Origin: Hanleya hanleyi
Taxonomy: Eukaryota > Mollusca > Polyplacophora > Lepidopleurida > Hanleyidae
DNA length: 64,000 nt
Direction: 5' to 3'
NCBI GenBank assembly: GCA_036873755.1
Contig: JAVTVY010018871.1
Coordinates: 1-64,000, forward strand
Shown here: positions 32,919 through 46,180 of the stretch, piece after piece
Layout: every line of letters starts with the position of its first letter
Position numbering within the stretch: the stretch's first letter is position 1
Made by a program: the position numbers and the translations under genes
Notes under the pieces: model-generated
Seen by the model: only the letters and a program-made list of their open reading frames with translations
Told to the model about the DNA's origin: nothing
The model's database searches: none

Positions 32919-33050
32919 CTGGGACTCCAGTATGAATAGCTCCACATGACTGACAGCACTGGCGGCGGGTGTTCTCGTCATAACACAAGTACCCCCGGGT
33001 ACCCAGGTGCTTGCATGCCCAATAGGTCTCTCTTCCTGGTGGACACGTGG
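32919..33050 (-). CDS. Host gene exon, A-type module (unit B)
   Basis: Same 132-bp exon as in unit A, with intact splice sites. The first two exonic bases differ (CC for GC). No frame damage. Confidence 0.8.
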
Positions 33051-34272
33051 CTGTGAAGATTACGAACACGGAAGTAATTGTAGCCGTGATACGTCAAGTT
33101 TAATTGCAGCTCAAGCTAATCTCTACGGGTGAGAGAGCTATTTTTGAGGGGTGGTATTTTGGACACTTCCTGCAGTTCCAAGCGCAGAGTTCATGGACAT
33201 GGATAATTTTACACATGTTTGAAAAGTAAGTTGTCATCTAGATCATTTTTCTGTCCAAAAATCAGCTTTAAAAAAATCTACTAATTTTCACCTGAAATTT
33301 TGGCCGGGAATTCAATTTTCTGAGCTCACAAATGCACAACATGTGTTCAAAATACCTTACATTTATCAAGGAGATACTCTTCTTCAATCAATTTTGGCAA
33401 TTGGGACTACGTCTATAAAACACACAAGACATTTGCAACAAGGGTACCTCTGCTCTCCATGCATTGTCAGTGGCACTTGCTGGTTTGATTGTTGCTGTGG
33501 GGTATCTGAACTATCTCCCGATTTATCAAGATGAAAATAATTTTAATTTCGTATGCCAATGAAGTAAACAGTATGAATAATTAGTTACTGGCTTATCTAA
33601 TGTATTATAGCTGCAGTTGACGCCATTTGATTCTGCAGTGTCCAAAATAGCTCCCTCACTGGTACTGTCCACAATGCTTATTCTATTGATCTCACAATGC
33701 TCTGAATGCGAAGATGGAAGCAACGATAAACACCAAAAATACGTCAAAGATTCAGTTCTGAGTAGCAGATGGCTGGTGTCAAGTTTCTTCTCCAAAGGGT
33801 CCATTATTTGGAAATTACACGAAAATCACCTCTTAAACATGTCCAAAATAGCCCTGTGACCCGTATCAGTTATATAGATACACCAGTTCATAAATTTCTT
33901 AGTAATATGTCTTTGTAGAAACTTAGTGGATATGGATATCTTAACCAGTATAATGATTATGGCCAACATCAGTCATGTTTGTATTAACTGTATACAAAAT
34001 AGGTCTTTCGATTATTGACACGGAAATTCTTTCATGGACGACGGCTGACTATTGATTGTGCGATCTGATGCTTGTTATGCGATCTTCTATCCCATAGACT
34101 GTGTTCACATATTCAGATAGGCTTTTTGGATTAAAATAAAGCAAATAATGATATCGATAATTTCATACCAGCATATAGAATCGGTCGATTGACTTTGATA
34201 TTACTTGCAAATAAACGAATGCTTGCAAATTAGAAAAAATTATTACTTAATACGTGAGCAGAGCCTACTCAC

Positions 34273-34551
34273 CTGTAGATTTCAAAGTTGTCACTGGTGG
34301 GATTTGGTGTGTCGTGAATTGCGGAGACCTTGTCGTTGATGCCAGTGTTCTTTTTTCAGTCGGTACTTGTTTAGATGTTGGTGGCCGTACATTCGATGTT
34401 GTTCTTACTGATGGTGTGGCTGGCAGGGGTGTAGTGACTGGTGGTTGTGACGTAGAGCACGAGTGGCAGCATTCCCCATCTCTGATATTGGGTGAGTAGA
34501 GGTGACAATATTCCTTCTGGCATCCCTGTATCCGGTCGCCAAATTCGCAAC
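34273..34551 (-). CDS. Host gene exon, B-type module (unit B)
   Basis: Same 279-bp exon as at 27645, with open frame and identical splice signals. Confidence 0.8.
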
Positions 34552-36985
34552 CTTAAACATCAGGTATGAGGAATTAATCTGCCTTCCAATCGGCCTAAAT
34601 AATAGTAACCATGTCCGTCAAGAAGAGGCGCATGCTACCTACTTGATAACCTTGTTGGGATATGTTCCCAGCACGGTTCAGAAGTAGGCGAGAATCCGTC
34701 TCGTGCTTTTATTATTATTATTTCTATTTTATACATATTTGGAATTTTATACATATTTTGAAGTAATGTTAACTGTCAAAACCCTGTCTTGTTTGTTTTC
34801 TATATGAGCATAATGCATGAAACTGGCTTTGAACACCGTATTAGCCAATCAGTGGCCTAGGATGGGGTCAAAGGTAACCCATCCATGTCCAGAAAACATT
34901 ACCCGGATGTACAAGAACCTGGATGTAGGCGCGGACGTAGGCAAAAGCATCCTAGTACCCGGATGTAGGTTGCAGGCGTGAGCGAAATTCTAGTACCCGT
35001 CCATTGGTTCTTTTATCGATCGCTCATTGTCACTTTTTCTCGACCGCTGATTGGTCCAAATGGAACTGCCCATCGTTCCCAAGTTAATTTACAATCCCCT
35101 TTTTGGGTTCAAGCTCTGTATGTCGATGCCGCAACATTGTTGCTGAACCTTGCCGAAAGGGAGACCTTGGACCTTTTGACCTGGATGTGACCTTTGACCT
35201 TTTGATCCGACATTCACCCGCGCACTTCCGGTGATGGCGCGCGCGCGCTGCGGCCGGGGCGGGCCGGACCGGGCCGGGGAAAAAATCCCACAGACAGGTC
35301 ATTACATGCATTCCTATCATGTTCCCAGGTCACACCCCATTCACACAGACCCTCAAGCATACCCGGATGCAGGTGCAGACGTCAGCGAAATTCTGGCGGG
35401 AAAACGCCCCACAGACAGGTCAGTACATGTCCTATCATGTTCCCAGGTCACGCCCCATTCACCCAGACCGGGAGTGACGTCATACCCCTAATTTTACATG
35501 CACCCACCCATGACTGGATGCCCCTTCACGAATGCTTCACTTTGATACCTCACTCGAGTCCATCGGACCATTAGTGGCCCACCTAGACCGCAAAACGTCT
35601 CTTTCCACAATCTTATCCCACAATTCCCTGTCTGTGCATGCGCAGAATGTGAACAACGGCCGAGAAACTTCTCCAGGCGGTTGCTCCCTCACATATGCTT
35701 CACATGGATACCTGACTCGACTCCATCGGCCCATTAGTGGCTCGCCTATGCCTTAGAACGTCTATTTCCATACACCTTCTCTACTGCGCATGCGCAGAAT
35801 GACGTCAGTTCCACGTCATACCCAGCCCGTTGGATACTCCCTCACGTATGCTTTACATTGATACCTCACTCGATCCAATCGGCCCACTAGTGGCCCACCT
35901 AAACCCCAAAACGTCTATTTCCACACCCTTTTCCCACAATTCCCTGTCTGCGCATGCGCAGAATGTTGACAACGGCCTAGCCACTAGTCCAGTCGGATGC
36001 CTCCTCACATATGCTTCACATTGATACCTCATACGACTCCATCCGCCCACTCGTGGCTCACCTAGACCCCAAAACGTCTATGTCCATACCCTTTTCCCAC
36101 AATTCCCTGTCTGCGCATGCGCAGAATGTTGTCAACGAACGAGACACTAGTCCAATCGGATGCCCCCTCACATATGCTTCACATTGATACCTCATACGAC
36201 TCCATCGGCCCACTAGTGACCCACCTAGGGCCCAAAACGTCTATTTCCATACCCTTTGTCTATTGCGCATGCGCAGAATGACGATATTCCTACCCCACAT
36301 CCACCCAGTCGGATGCCCCGTCACATTGATACCTCACTCGAGTCCATCGGTCAACTGAGGGCCCACCTAGGCCCCAAAACGTCTATTTCCATGCCCTTTG
36401 TCTACCGCGCATGCGCAGAATGACGATATTCCAACCCCACACCCAGCCCATCGGATACCCCCTCACATATGGTTCTCATTGATACCTCACTCGATCCAAT
36501 CGGACCATCAGTGGCCCACCTAGACCCCAAAACGTCTATTTCCATACACTTTGTCCACCGCGCATGCGCAGAATGACGATATTTCAACCCCACACCCAGC
36601 CCATCAGATGCGTCTTCACGAATGCTTCACTTTAATACCTCATACGACCCAATCGGTACACTCTCTAGTGCACAGATTGCCGAACATTCTCACGAAAACC
36701 CACGGTTTTGGGACTACTTTCGGACCGCGGAGGCAGACCGCATCACCGCTAGACCGCATCACCGAGGAGGAATCCATGCCCCCAAGGTCACGCCCCATTC
36801 ACCCAGACCGGAAGTGACGCCATACCTGAGCACAACACTCCTGCGCACACCGCCACAAAACCGCCACATTTTTTTCTCGCGCATGCGCAGTGAGGCGCCG
36901 GGACCTTGAAAATGGTACTATATACTACTGTTGTCAGTTATTGGGAAGGTACATGTTTAAATATATATTGGTGCGGATATCTCAC

Positions 36986-37117
36986 CTGGGACTCCAGTAT
37001 GAATAGCTCCACATGACTGACAGCACTGGCGGCGGGTGTTCTCGTCATAACACAAGTACCCCCGGGTACCCAGGTGCTTGCATGCCCAATAGGTCTCTCT
37101 TCCTGGTGGACACGTGC
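36986..37117 (-). CDS. Host gene exon, A-type module (unit C)
   Basis: Same 132-bp exon with intact frame and splice sites. Confidence 0.8.
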
Positions 37118-38303
37118 CTGTGAAGATTACGAACACGGAAGTAATTGTAGCCGTAATACGTCAAGTTTGATTGCAGCTCAAGGTAATCTCTACGGGTGAG
37201 AGAGCTATTTTTGAGGGGTGGTATTTTGGACACTTCCTGCAGTTCCAAGCGCAGAGTTCATGGACATGGATAATTGTACACATGTTTGAAAAGTAAGTTG
37301 TCATCTAGATCATTTTTCTGTCCAAAAATCAGCTTTAAAAAAATCTACTAATTTTCACCTGAAATTTTGGCGGGGAATTCAATTTTCTGAGCTCACAAAT
37401 GCACAACATGTGTTCAAAATACCTTACATTTATCAAGGAGATACTCTTCTTCAATTAATTTTGGCAATTGGGACTACGCCTACAAAACACACATGCATTG
37501 TCAGTGGCACTTGCTGGTTTGATTGTTGCTGTGGGGTATCTGAACTACCTCCCGATTTATCAAGATGAAAATAATTTTAATTTCATATGCCAATGAAGTA
37601 AACAGTATGAATAATTAGTTACTGGCTTATCTAATGTATTATAGCTGCAGTTGACGCCATTTGATTCTGCAGTGTCCAAAATAGCTCCCTCACTGGTACT
37701 GTCCACAATGCTTATTCTATTGATCTCACAATGCTCTGAATGCGAAGATGGAAGCAACGATAAACACCAAAAATACGTCAAAGATTCAGTTCTGAGTAGC
37801 AGATGGCTGGTGTCAAGTTTCTTCTCCAAAGGGTCCATTATTTGGAAATTACACGAAAATAACCTCTCAAACATGTTCAAAATAGCCCTGTGACCCGTAT
37901 CAGTTATATAGATACACCAGTTCATAAATTTCTTAGTAATATGGCTTGTAGAAACTTAGTGGATATGGATATCTTAACCAGTATAATGATTATGGCCAAC
38001 ATCAGTCATGTTTGTGTTAACTGTATACAAAATAGGTCTTTCGATTATTGACACGGAAATTCTTTTATGGACGACGGCTGATTATTGATTGTGCGATCTG
38101 ATGCTTGTTATACGATCTTCTATCCCATAGACTGTGTTCACAGATTCAGATAGGCTTTTTGGATTAAAATAAAGCAAATAACGATATCGATAATTTCATC
38201 ACATCATATAGAATCGGTCGATTGACTCTGATATTACTTGCAAATAAACGAATGCTTGCAAATTAAAAAATTATTACTTAATACGTGAGCAGAGCCTACT
38301 CAC

Positions 38304-38582
38304 CTGTAGATTTCAAAGTTGTCACTGGTGGGATTTGGTGTGTCGTGAATTGCGGAGACCTTGTCGTTGATGCCAGTGTTCTTTTTTCAGTCGGTACTTG
38401 TTTAGATGTTGATGGCCGTACATTCGATGTTGTTCTTACTGATGGTGTGGCTGGCAGGGGTGTAGTGACTGGTGGTTGTGACGTAGAGCACGAGTGGCAG
38501 CATCCCCCATCTCTGATATTGGGTGAGTAGAGGTGACAATATTCCTTCTGGCATCCCTGTATCCGGTCGCCAAATTCGCAAC
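38304..38582 (-). CDS. Host gene exon, B-type module (unit C)
   Basis: Same 279-bp exon. Two amino-acid changes relative to unit A are visible: Glu to Gly just before the CC pair, and Pro to Ser in the linker. No stop or frameshift. Confidence 0.8.
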
Positions 38583-40776
38583 CTTAAACATCAGGTATGA
38601 GGAATTAATCTGCCTTCCAATCGGCCTAAATAATAGTAACCATGTCCATCAAGAAGAGGCGCATGCTACCTACTTCATAACCTTGTTGGGATATGTTCCC
38701 AGCACGGTTCAGAAGTAGGCGAGAATCCGTCTCGTGCTTTTATTATTATTATTTTTATTTTATACATATTTTATACATATTTGGAATTTTATACATATTT
38801 TGAAGTAATGTTAACTGTCAAAACCCTGTCTTGTGTGTTTTCTATATGAGCATAATGCATGAAACTGGCTTTGAACACCGTATTAGCCAATCAGTGGCCT
38901 AGAATGGGGTCAAAGTTAACCCATCCATGTCCAGAAAACATTACCCGGATGTACAAGAACCTGGATGTAGGCGCGGACGTAGGCGAAAGCATCCTAGTAC
39001 CCGGATGTAGGCTGCAGACGTGAGCGAAATTCGAGTACCCGTCCATTGGTTCTTTTATCGATCGCTCATTGGCTCTTTTTCTCGACCGCTGATTGGTCCA
39101 AATGGAACTTCCCATGCTTCCCAGGTTAATTTAAAATCCCCTTTTCGGGTTCAAGCTCTGTATATCGATGCCGCAACATTGTTGCCGAACCTTGCCGAAA
39201 AGGGAGACATTGAACCTTTTGACCTGGATGTGACCTTTGACCTTTTGACCCGACATTCACCCGCGCACTTCTGGTGATGACGCGCGCGCGCGTGCGGCCG
39301 GATAACCCGCGCGCGCGTGCCCTGCGGCCGGGGCGGACCGGGCCGGGAAAAAACCCCAGACAGGTCAGTACATGCATTCCTATCATGTTCCCAGGTCACA
39401 CCCCATTCACACAGACCCTCATGCATACCCGGATGCAGGCGCAGACGTCAGCGAAATTCTTGCGGGAAAACCCGCACAGACAGGTCAGTACATGTCCTAT
39501 CATGTTCCCAGGTCACGCCCCATTCACCCAGACCGCAAATGACGTCATACCCCTAATTTTACATGCACACACCCATGACTGAATGCCCCTTCACGAATGC
39601 TTCATTTTGATACCTCACTCGAGTCCATCGAACCATTAGTGGCCCACCTAGACCGCAATACGTCTATTTCCACACGCTTTTCCCACAATTCCCTGTCTGC
39701 GCATGCGCAGAATGTGGACAACGGCCGAGACACTTCTCCAGGCGGTTGCTCCCCCACATACATGTATACCTCACATGGATACCTGACTCGACTCCATCGG
39801 TCCATTAGTGGCTCGCCTAGGCCCCAGAACGTCTATTTCCATACACCTTCTCTACTGCGCATGCGCAGAATGACGTCAGTTCCACGTCACACCCAGCCCG
39901 TTGGATACTCCCTCACGTATGCTTTACATTGATACCTCACTCGATCCAATCGGCCCACTAGTGGCCCACCTAAGCCCCAACACGTCTATTTTCACACCCT
40001 TTTCCCACAATTCCCTGTCTGCGCATGCGCAGAATGTTGACAACGGCCGAGACACTAGTCCAGTCGGATGCCCCCTCACATATGCTTCACATAGATACGT
40101 CATACGACTCCATCGGCCCACTCGTGGCTGACGTAGACCCCAAAACGTCTATGTCCATACCCTTTTTCCACAATTCCCTTCATGCCCTTTGTCTACCGCG
40201 CATGCGCAGAATGACGATATTCCAACCCCACACCCAGTCCATCGGATACTCCCTCACATATGCTTCTCATTGATACCTCACTCGATCCAATCGGACCATT
40301 AGTGGCCCACCTAGACCCCAAAACGTCTATTTCCATACCCTTTGTCCACCACGCATGCGCAAAATGACAATATTTCAACCCCACACCCAGCCCATCAGAT
40401 ACGTCTTCACGAATGCTTCACTTTAATACCTCATACGACCCAATCGGAACACAATCTAGTACACAGATTGCCGAACATTCTAACGAAAACCCACGGTTTT
40501 GGGACTACTTTCGGACCGCGAAGGCAGACCGCATCACCGCCATACCGCATCACCGAGGAGGAATCCATGCCCCAAGGTCACGCCCCATTCACCCAGACCG
40601 AAAGTGACGCCATACCTGAGCACAACACTCCTGCGCACACCGCCACAAAACCGCCACATTTTTTTTCTCGCGCATGCGCAGTAAGGCGCCGGGACCTCGA
40701 AAATGGTACTATATACTACTGTTGTCAGTTATTGGGAAGGTACATGTTTAAATATATATTGGTGCGGATATCTCAC

Positions 40777-40908
40777 CTGGGACTCCAGTATGAATAGCTC
40801 CACATGACTGACAGCACTGGCGGCGGGTGTTCTCGTCATAACACAAGTACCCCCGGGTACCCAGGTGCTTGCATGCCCAATAGGTCTCTCTTCCTGGTGG
40901 GCACGTGC
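40777..40908 (-). CDS. Host gene exon, A-type module (unit D)
   Basis: Same 132-bp exon with only a synonymous Cys codon change near its start. Confidence 0.8.
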
Positions 40909-41850
40909 CTGTGAAGTTTACGAACACGGAAGTAATTGTGGCTGTGATACGTCAAGTTTAATTGCAGCTCAAGCTAATCTCTACGGGTGAGAGAGCTATT
41001 TTTGAGGGGTGGTATTTTGGACACTTCCTGCAGTTCCAAGCGCAGAGTTCATGGACATGGATAATTTTACACATGTTTGAAAAGTAAGTTGTCATCTAGA
41101 TCATTTTTCTGTCCAAAAATCAGCTTTAAAAACATCTACTAATTTTCACCTGAAATTTTGGTGGGGAATTCAATTTTCTGAGCTCACAAATGCACAACAT
41201 GTGCTCAAAATACCTTGCATTTATCAAGGAGATACTCTTCTTCAATTAATTTTGGCAACTGGGACTACGTCTATAAAACACACAAGATATTTGCAACAAG
41301 GGTACCTCTGCTCTCCATGCATTGTCAGTGGCACTTGCTGGTTTGATTGTTGCTGTGGGGTATCTGAACTATCTCCCGATTTATCAAGATGAAAATAATT
41401 TTAATTTCATATGCCAATGAAGTAAACAGTATGAATAATTAGTTACTGGCTTATCTAATGTATTATAGCTGCAGTTGACGCCATTTGATTCTGCAGTGTC
41501 CAAAATAGCTCCCTCACTGGTACTGTCCACAATGCTTATTCTATTGATCTCACAATGCTCTGAATGCGAAGATGGAAGCAACGATAAACACCAAAAATAC
41601 GTCAAAGATTCAGTTCTGAGTAGCAGATGGCTGGTGTCAAGTTTCTTCTCCAAAGGGTCCATTATTTGGAAATTACACAAAAATAACCTCTTAAACATGT
41701 CCAAAATAGCCCTGTGACCCGTATCAGTTATATAGATACACCAGTTCATAAATTTCTTAGTAATATGTCTTTGTAGAAACTTAGTGGATATGGATATCTT
41801 AACCAGTATAATGATTATGGCCAACATCAGTCATGTTTGTATTAACTGTA

Positions 41851-43515
41851 CACTGTAAAAAAATTATTGTAAATTTTACAGTAAGTTACTGGCAGCAAAG
41901 GTGCCAGTAACTTACTGTAAAATTTACAGTACGATGTTACTGTAATTATTACAGTAACTTACTGGCAGCAAAGGTGCCAGTAACTTACTGTAATAGTGCA
42001 ATAATATATTGTTACTGTAAACTTCTTATATGATTTCAGACAGATATTTCTGAAAAAAGAAAACCACGAAGAAACAGAAAGGAAGGATATTCCTTTCTTA
42101 TCATGGGTTTTCCTGACAATATGACAAGTTATTGTCTGTTTGTCAAGGAGATAAATTTATAACTATATTGAAGACGGAATGTACTACCACTGTACATACA
42201 TATATGAAGGTGCTGAAACTAGTGTTCGACATTTCCTTATATTATATCATACGCCCAACACCAACATACATGATTTTAGATACACCAGAGAGCTATTCGC
42301 GTCAGTTTCACTCATTTAAATGGGCACCATTATCATCAGATTAAATAAATCACACAAGAAAAACAGTCAGAAACAGTCACTTTTTAAATCCGATAAGAGT
42401 TAAGCCCCTTTGAACCAAACTGGCACTGATTTATTAAATTAATATATATGATATGATGATTTTGGATATATGTTCGCCCATTCGTATTACATTGTGAAAG
42501 TTATTATCGTTGTATTATTAACCCTTGTACAGTTTACTTTAAAATAATGGGCGCCATGATGTCAAAGTGGCTTTACCTTCCAGGAAGCCATATTTCCGCC
42601 TATTTTCGGGCCCCGTCGATTTACGAATTAAAATGCCCATTTAAACCAGGAAATCTGAAATCTGAATGGGCTAAAACTTTTTATCGCAATATGATGAGCT
42701 ATGAAGTCAGAAATTTTCTGTCTACTCCGTTTCTAGGCGATGATAAGAATTAACTGGGGAAGGAGAAAGGGGGGGGGGGGGGGTGATGAAGACCAGAGGG
42801 GATCCGCCTCTCCCCAGATCAGGTAGGCTAAACCATATGTGGCCTTGGGGGATCTCTCGTGCTCCGAAATGAAGCATACTATAGAGAGCCGAAACTTTGC
42901 GACTTTGTAACTTTGTTTCCTTCAAAATTACGGAGTTTCCATAACATTGAATTTTACAAACTTGCTGTGAAACAACGTGGCGATCAGTATAATTCGTATA
43001 CTAGATATTTTGAATGTCTACGAGTTCACATAGACGCATGTTGTTGATCATGCATCCTTACCCAGAAACAGACAAAGAATAATGAATTGATGAACACTTA
43101 ATTTGCATTAGTATATTCTGTACTTATATTTCACAATATTTCACAATCAAAGCAATACAAAATGTATTTCTTTTAAAGATGCATGAACTTGCTGTATATG
43201 AAACAGTACGGCGAATTACTTTAATTTTCTTCGAATAAAATATTGTTCTGTATGCTGTAAATTTTATTCTTCAGTAAAGTAAAATAAAGCAATAAGTTAT
43301 GCCAATTTTGCAGTAAATGTGTTAAGTGTACTGTATTTTATATTCATGCCAATAAATACTGTATTTAAAAAATATATGCAGTAACTTACTGTATACAATG
43401 TAATACAGTAAACTATTGCCTGTATTACAGTATTATACTGTAATTATGTTTTGCAGTAAGTTACTGTGAAAGAAGGCAGTAACTTACTGCACATTTACAG
43501 TAAAAAATTACAGTG
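41851..43515. mobile_element. CACTGTAAAA-ended TA-flanked element (unit D)
   Basis: Sister units read AACTGTATACAAAA. In unit D a 1,665-bp insert lies between duplicated TA. Its ends are CACTGTAAAAAAATTATTG and, in complement, CACTGTAATTTTTTACTG. The left end holds two successive near-palindromes built on GTTACTGGCAGC and GGTGCCAGTAAC. A G16 run (about 42768-42783) lies inside. No transposase was recognised. Confidence 0.78.
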
Positions 43516-43797
43516 TATACAAAATAGGTCTTTCGATTATTGACACGGAAATTCTTTCATGGACGACGGCTGACTATTGATTGTGCGATCTGATGCTTGT
43601 TATGCGATATTCTATCCCATAGACTGTGTTCACAGATTCAGATAGCCTTTTTGGATTAAAATAAAGCAAATAATGATATCGATAATTTCATAACATCATA
43701 TAGAATCGGTCGATTGACTTTGATATTACTTGCAAATAAACGAATGCTTGCAAATTAGAAAAAATTATTACTTAATACGTGAGCAGAGCCTACTCAC

Positions 43798-44076
43798 CTG
43801 TAGATTTCAAAGTTGTCACTGGTGGGATTTGGTGTGTCGTGAATTGCGGAGACCTTGTCGTTGATGCCAGTGTTCTTTTTTCAGTCGGTACTTGTTTAGA
43901 TGTTGGTGGCCGTACATTCGATGTTGTTCTTACTGATGGTGTGGCTGGCAGGGGTGTAGTGACTGGTGGTTGTGACGTAGAGCACGAGTGGCAGCATTCC
44001 CCATCTCTGATATTGGGTGAGTAGATGTGACAATATTCCTTCTGGCATCCCTGTACCCGGTCGCCAAATTCGCAAC
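43798..44076 (-). CDS. Host gene exon, B-type module (unit D)
   Basis: Same 279-bp exon, one Leu to Ile change in the module, otherwise intact. Confidence 0.8.
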
Positions 44077-44483
44077 CTTAAACATCAGGTATGCGGAATT
44101 AATCTGCCTTCCAATCGGCCTAAATAATAGTAACCATGTCCATCGAGAAGAGGCGCATGCTACCTACTTCATAACCTTGTTGGGATATGTTCCCAGCACG
44201 GTTCACAAGTAGGCGAGAATCCGTCTCGTGCTTTTATTATTATTATTTTTATTTTATACATATTTGGAATTTTATACATATTCTGAAGTAATGTTAACTG
44301 TCATACGAAATAGGTCACATGGGAATTCTTTTATGGAGGATGTCGGACCTGATGCTTGCTCCTTAACGCAATTCATATTAGGAAATCGGTATAAGCTATG
44401 GGGCAGTTTGAAAGGTGAACAAGTTTTCTGTCATGAGATGAATGCTACTTCTATTAGCACAGCAAGGAAATTGAAATACTCAC

Positions 44484-44594
44484 CTGTCATATTCATCAGA
44501 ATTTCTTGACAGGACCTGGGACACAATTTAAGAGTGTCGCTGTTATAACATAGATAGTTTCGAGTTGCAACCCATTTGCAAGACGAGTGTGTTT
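44484..44594 (-). CDS. Host gene exon, degenerate A-type module
   Basis: 111 bp, acceptor TTCAG and donor ACAG/GTGAGT, phase 1-1. It retains CKWVATRNYLCYN but lacks the CPAG start, and the CC pair is CP (LCPRSC). It has two cysteines fewer than the norm. Loss of two cysteines could remove one disulfide cleanly, so it may be a reduced functional module rather than a pseudo-exon. Confidence 0.6.
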
Positions 44595-46039
44595 CTGAAT
44601 TAAAAAATCATATTGATAACATGAGTACCCGTGAATAGTCGACCAACTCTGTGTGCTATGGTTGATTGGTTGGTTTTATTGTGCACTGCATCGAAGTACA
44701 ATGGACACTGGTCACACAGAATATACCGTGCAACCCCATTTGCGTACACTTCGCCATCCATAAGATGGCTTGCGGATCGTGTGTCTCCATTATCGCGGAG
44801 CGATATCCAGTACTTTACCGGATTCTGTTCGGCCTTCATCCGGCGGAGAACAGACCCGAGAAATCTGATAAATTACAGGTTTTCATACCACTTCTGAAAC
44901 AGATATTGCCTGGGCTTACAAAATATATAGGTATGTATAACTTTCGTATCATCCAAGAGGTGTGGTGGATCTGAAATTTTGAACAACTAGTTCATCACAT
45001 GACTCGAAAATGGCGAGTTATGTTGGGGTTACGTCGGTAGACTTTAGCTGATTGGCTGACGAAGTCACGCGGTATTGATTTATGGAAATTCCTCCTGCAG
45101 TCGCCGAAAGTAGGCTGAACATGGATACACACGATCCCAGGGTCAGTCTTACAGCGTATAGATGACCGAGATGGTTACAGGTTGCGTGCAACCCGTTGCC
45201 CATCTTCACATTTTCAAGCTAAATACTATACTAACGTTCCACGTGTAGTGTTAGACTTGGGTAAGGGAAGCTGCCCGTTGCCCCACAACGCCCTACTCAT
45301 GCTCCCTCGTACCAATGACGCATAGCCACTGGTAATGAATAGCTCTACCCCGTTATATCTTCTTTACATCTATATCCATGTCATCTAACCTTGGCCAGGT
45401 CCCCCAGTCTTTCCCCTATTTCTCTTAATCATCTATATAGTCATATATTCACCAATTACATTCATGTCATACGCGCGTTGGGTGGCCGTGGGTGGCTGCC
45501 GGCAATTCAGGTCTAAGCAGCTAGAGCCAGTTGACTGAATACACCCAGACTGGGATCTAGCGGACTCACCGGCTTTACCCTTTCCCTTTAAATTTAGTTT
45601 CGCTTTGTTTCTTAGGTAGAGTCGGCTTCCGTTACAAACAAGATAATCAGTACGTTTTTCTTTATGTCGCAGCACGTGTCTGCGCTTAAATACTTTTAAA
45701 AACTTTTCGCAACAACTAAACGATGAAATTAAGTAAAATTCATTGCAAGTGTCGCTGCTGATAATTTAGCATGTTATTCCGTTTTATCTATTTATACCAA
45801 TCTATCGTACATATATATATAATTTAATACATTAAAGCAAAGTGAAAGTGATGAAGAAGTAGGTAATGACATTCAGTATTGGACAGAGAAAGGCATAATA
45901 TGACCAAAGTCATATAATATCCTTGTACTCTGATATTAGGAGTAGATTTAAAAACTTCCCACACGGATGATTGTCTATACCTTGGTATTTCCGTATCTGG
46001 GCTGTGCTTTATAATACCGATTTCTTCGTGAACACCTAC
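44595..46039. other. Host intron, nothing recognised
   Basis: Intron of about 1.4 kb. The frames around 44600-44980 on both strands lack splice support and known motifs. Confidence 0.45.
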
Positions 46040-46180
46040 CTGGAGCTTGAATTGTCGGACCAATTGGGCGTCTGGTCGTATCTTGTGAGCAAGTTTTACA
46101 ACAGGTCCGGGTTCTGTAAGTTTGCGAAGATCCACAATTTTCACGCCGGCAATTTGGTATTCGATCTCCAAACGGACATC
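46040..46180 (-). CDS. Host gene exon, B-type module
   Basis: 141 bp, acceptor TTCGCAG and donor CAG/GTAGGT, phase 1-1. It encodes GCPFGDRIPNCRRENC and RTCCKTC with a short Pro/Thr tail. It is the first B-type module in gene order. Confidence 0.8.

Larger units (their letters stand above)
28147..34777. repeat. Tandem segmental unit B
   Basis: Second copy of the 4-kb unit, interrupted early by a 2,557-bp transposon (28300-30856). The Polinton-derived end reaches CTACTGTTGTC near 32860, and host exons follow. Removing the insertion leaves about 4.07 kb, close to unit C. Confidence 0.88.
34778..38819. repeat. Tandem segmental unit C (uninterrupted reference copy)
   Basis: At 4,042 bp this is the only unit without a private transposon, so it shows the empty sites for all three insertions. 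It contains the CCAAT cluster, a reduced monomer array, the Polinton right end, and host A and B exons. Confidence 0.9.
38820..44303. repeat. Tandem segmental unit D
   Basis: Last unit, with the shortest monomer array (about 1.9 kb of Polinton DNA) and a private 1,665-bp transposon at 41851. It ends at TTAACTGTCA, after which unique host intron DNA (TACGAAATAGG) continues. That marks the original host-side breakpoint of the duplication. Confidence 0.88.
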
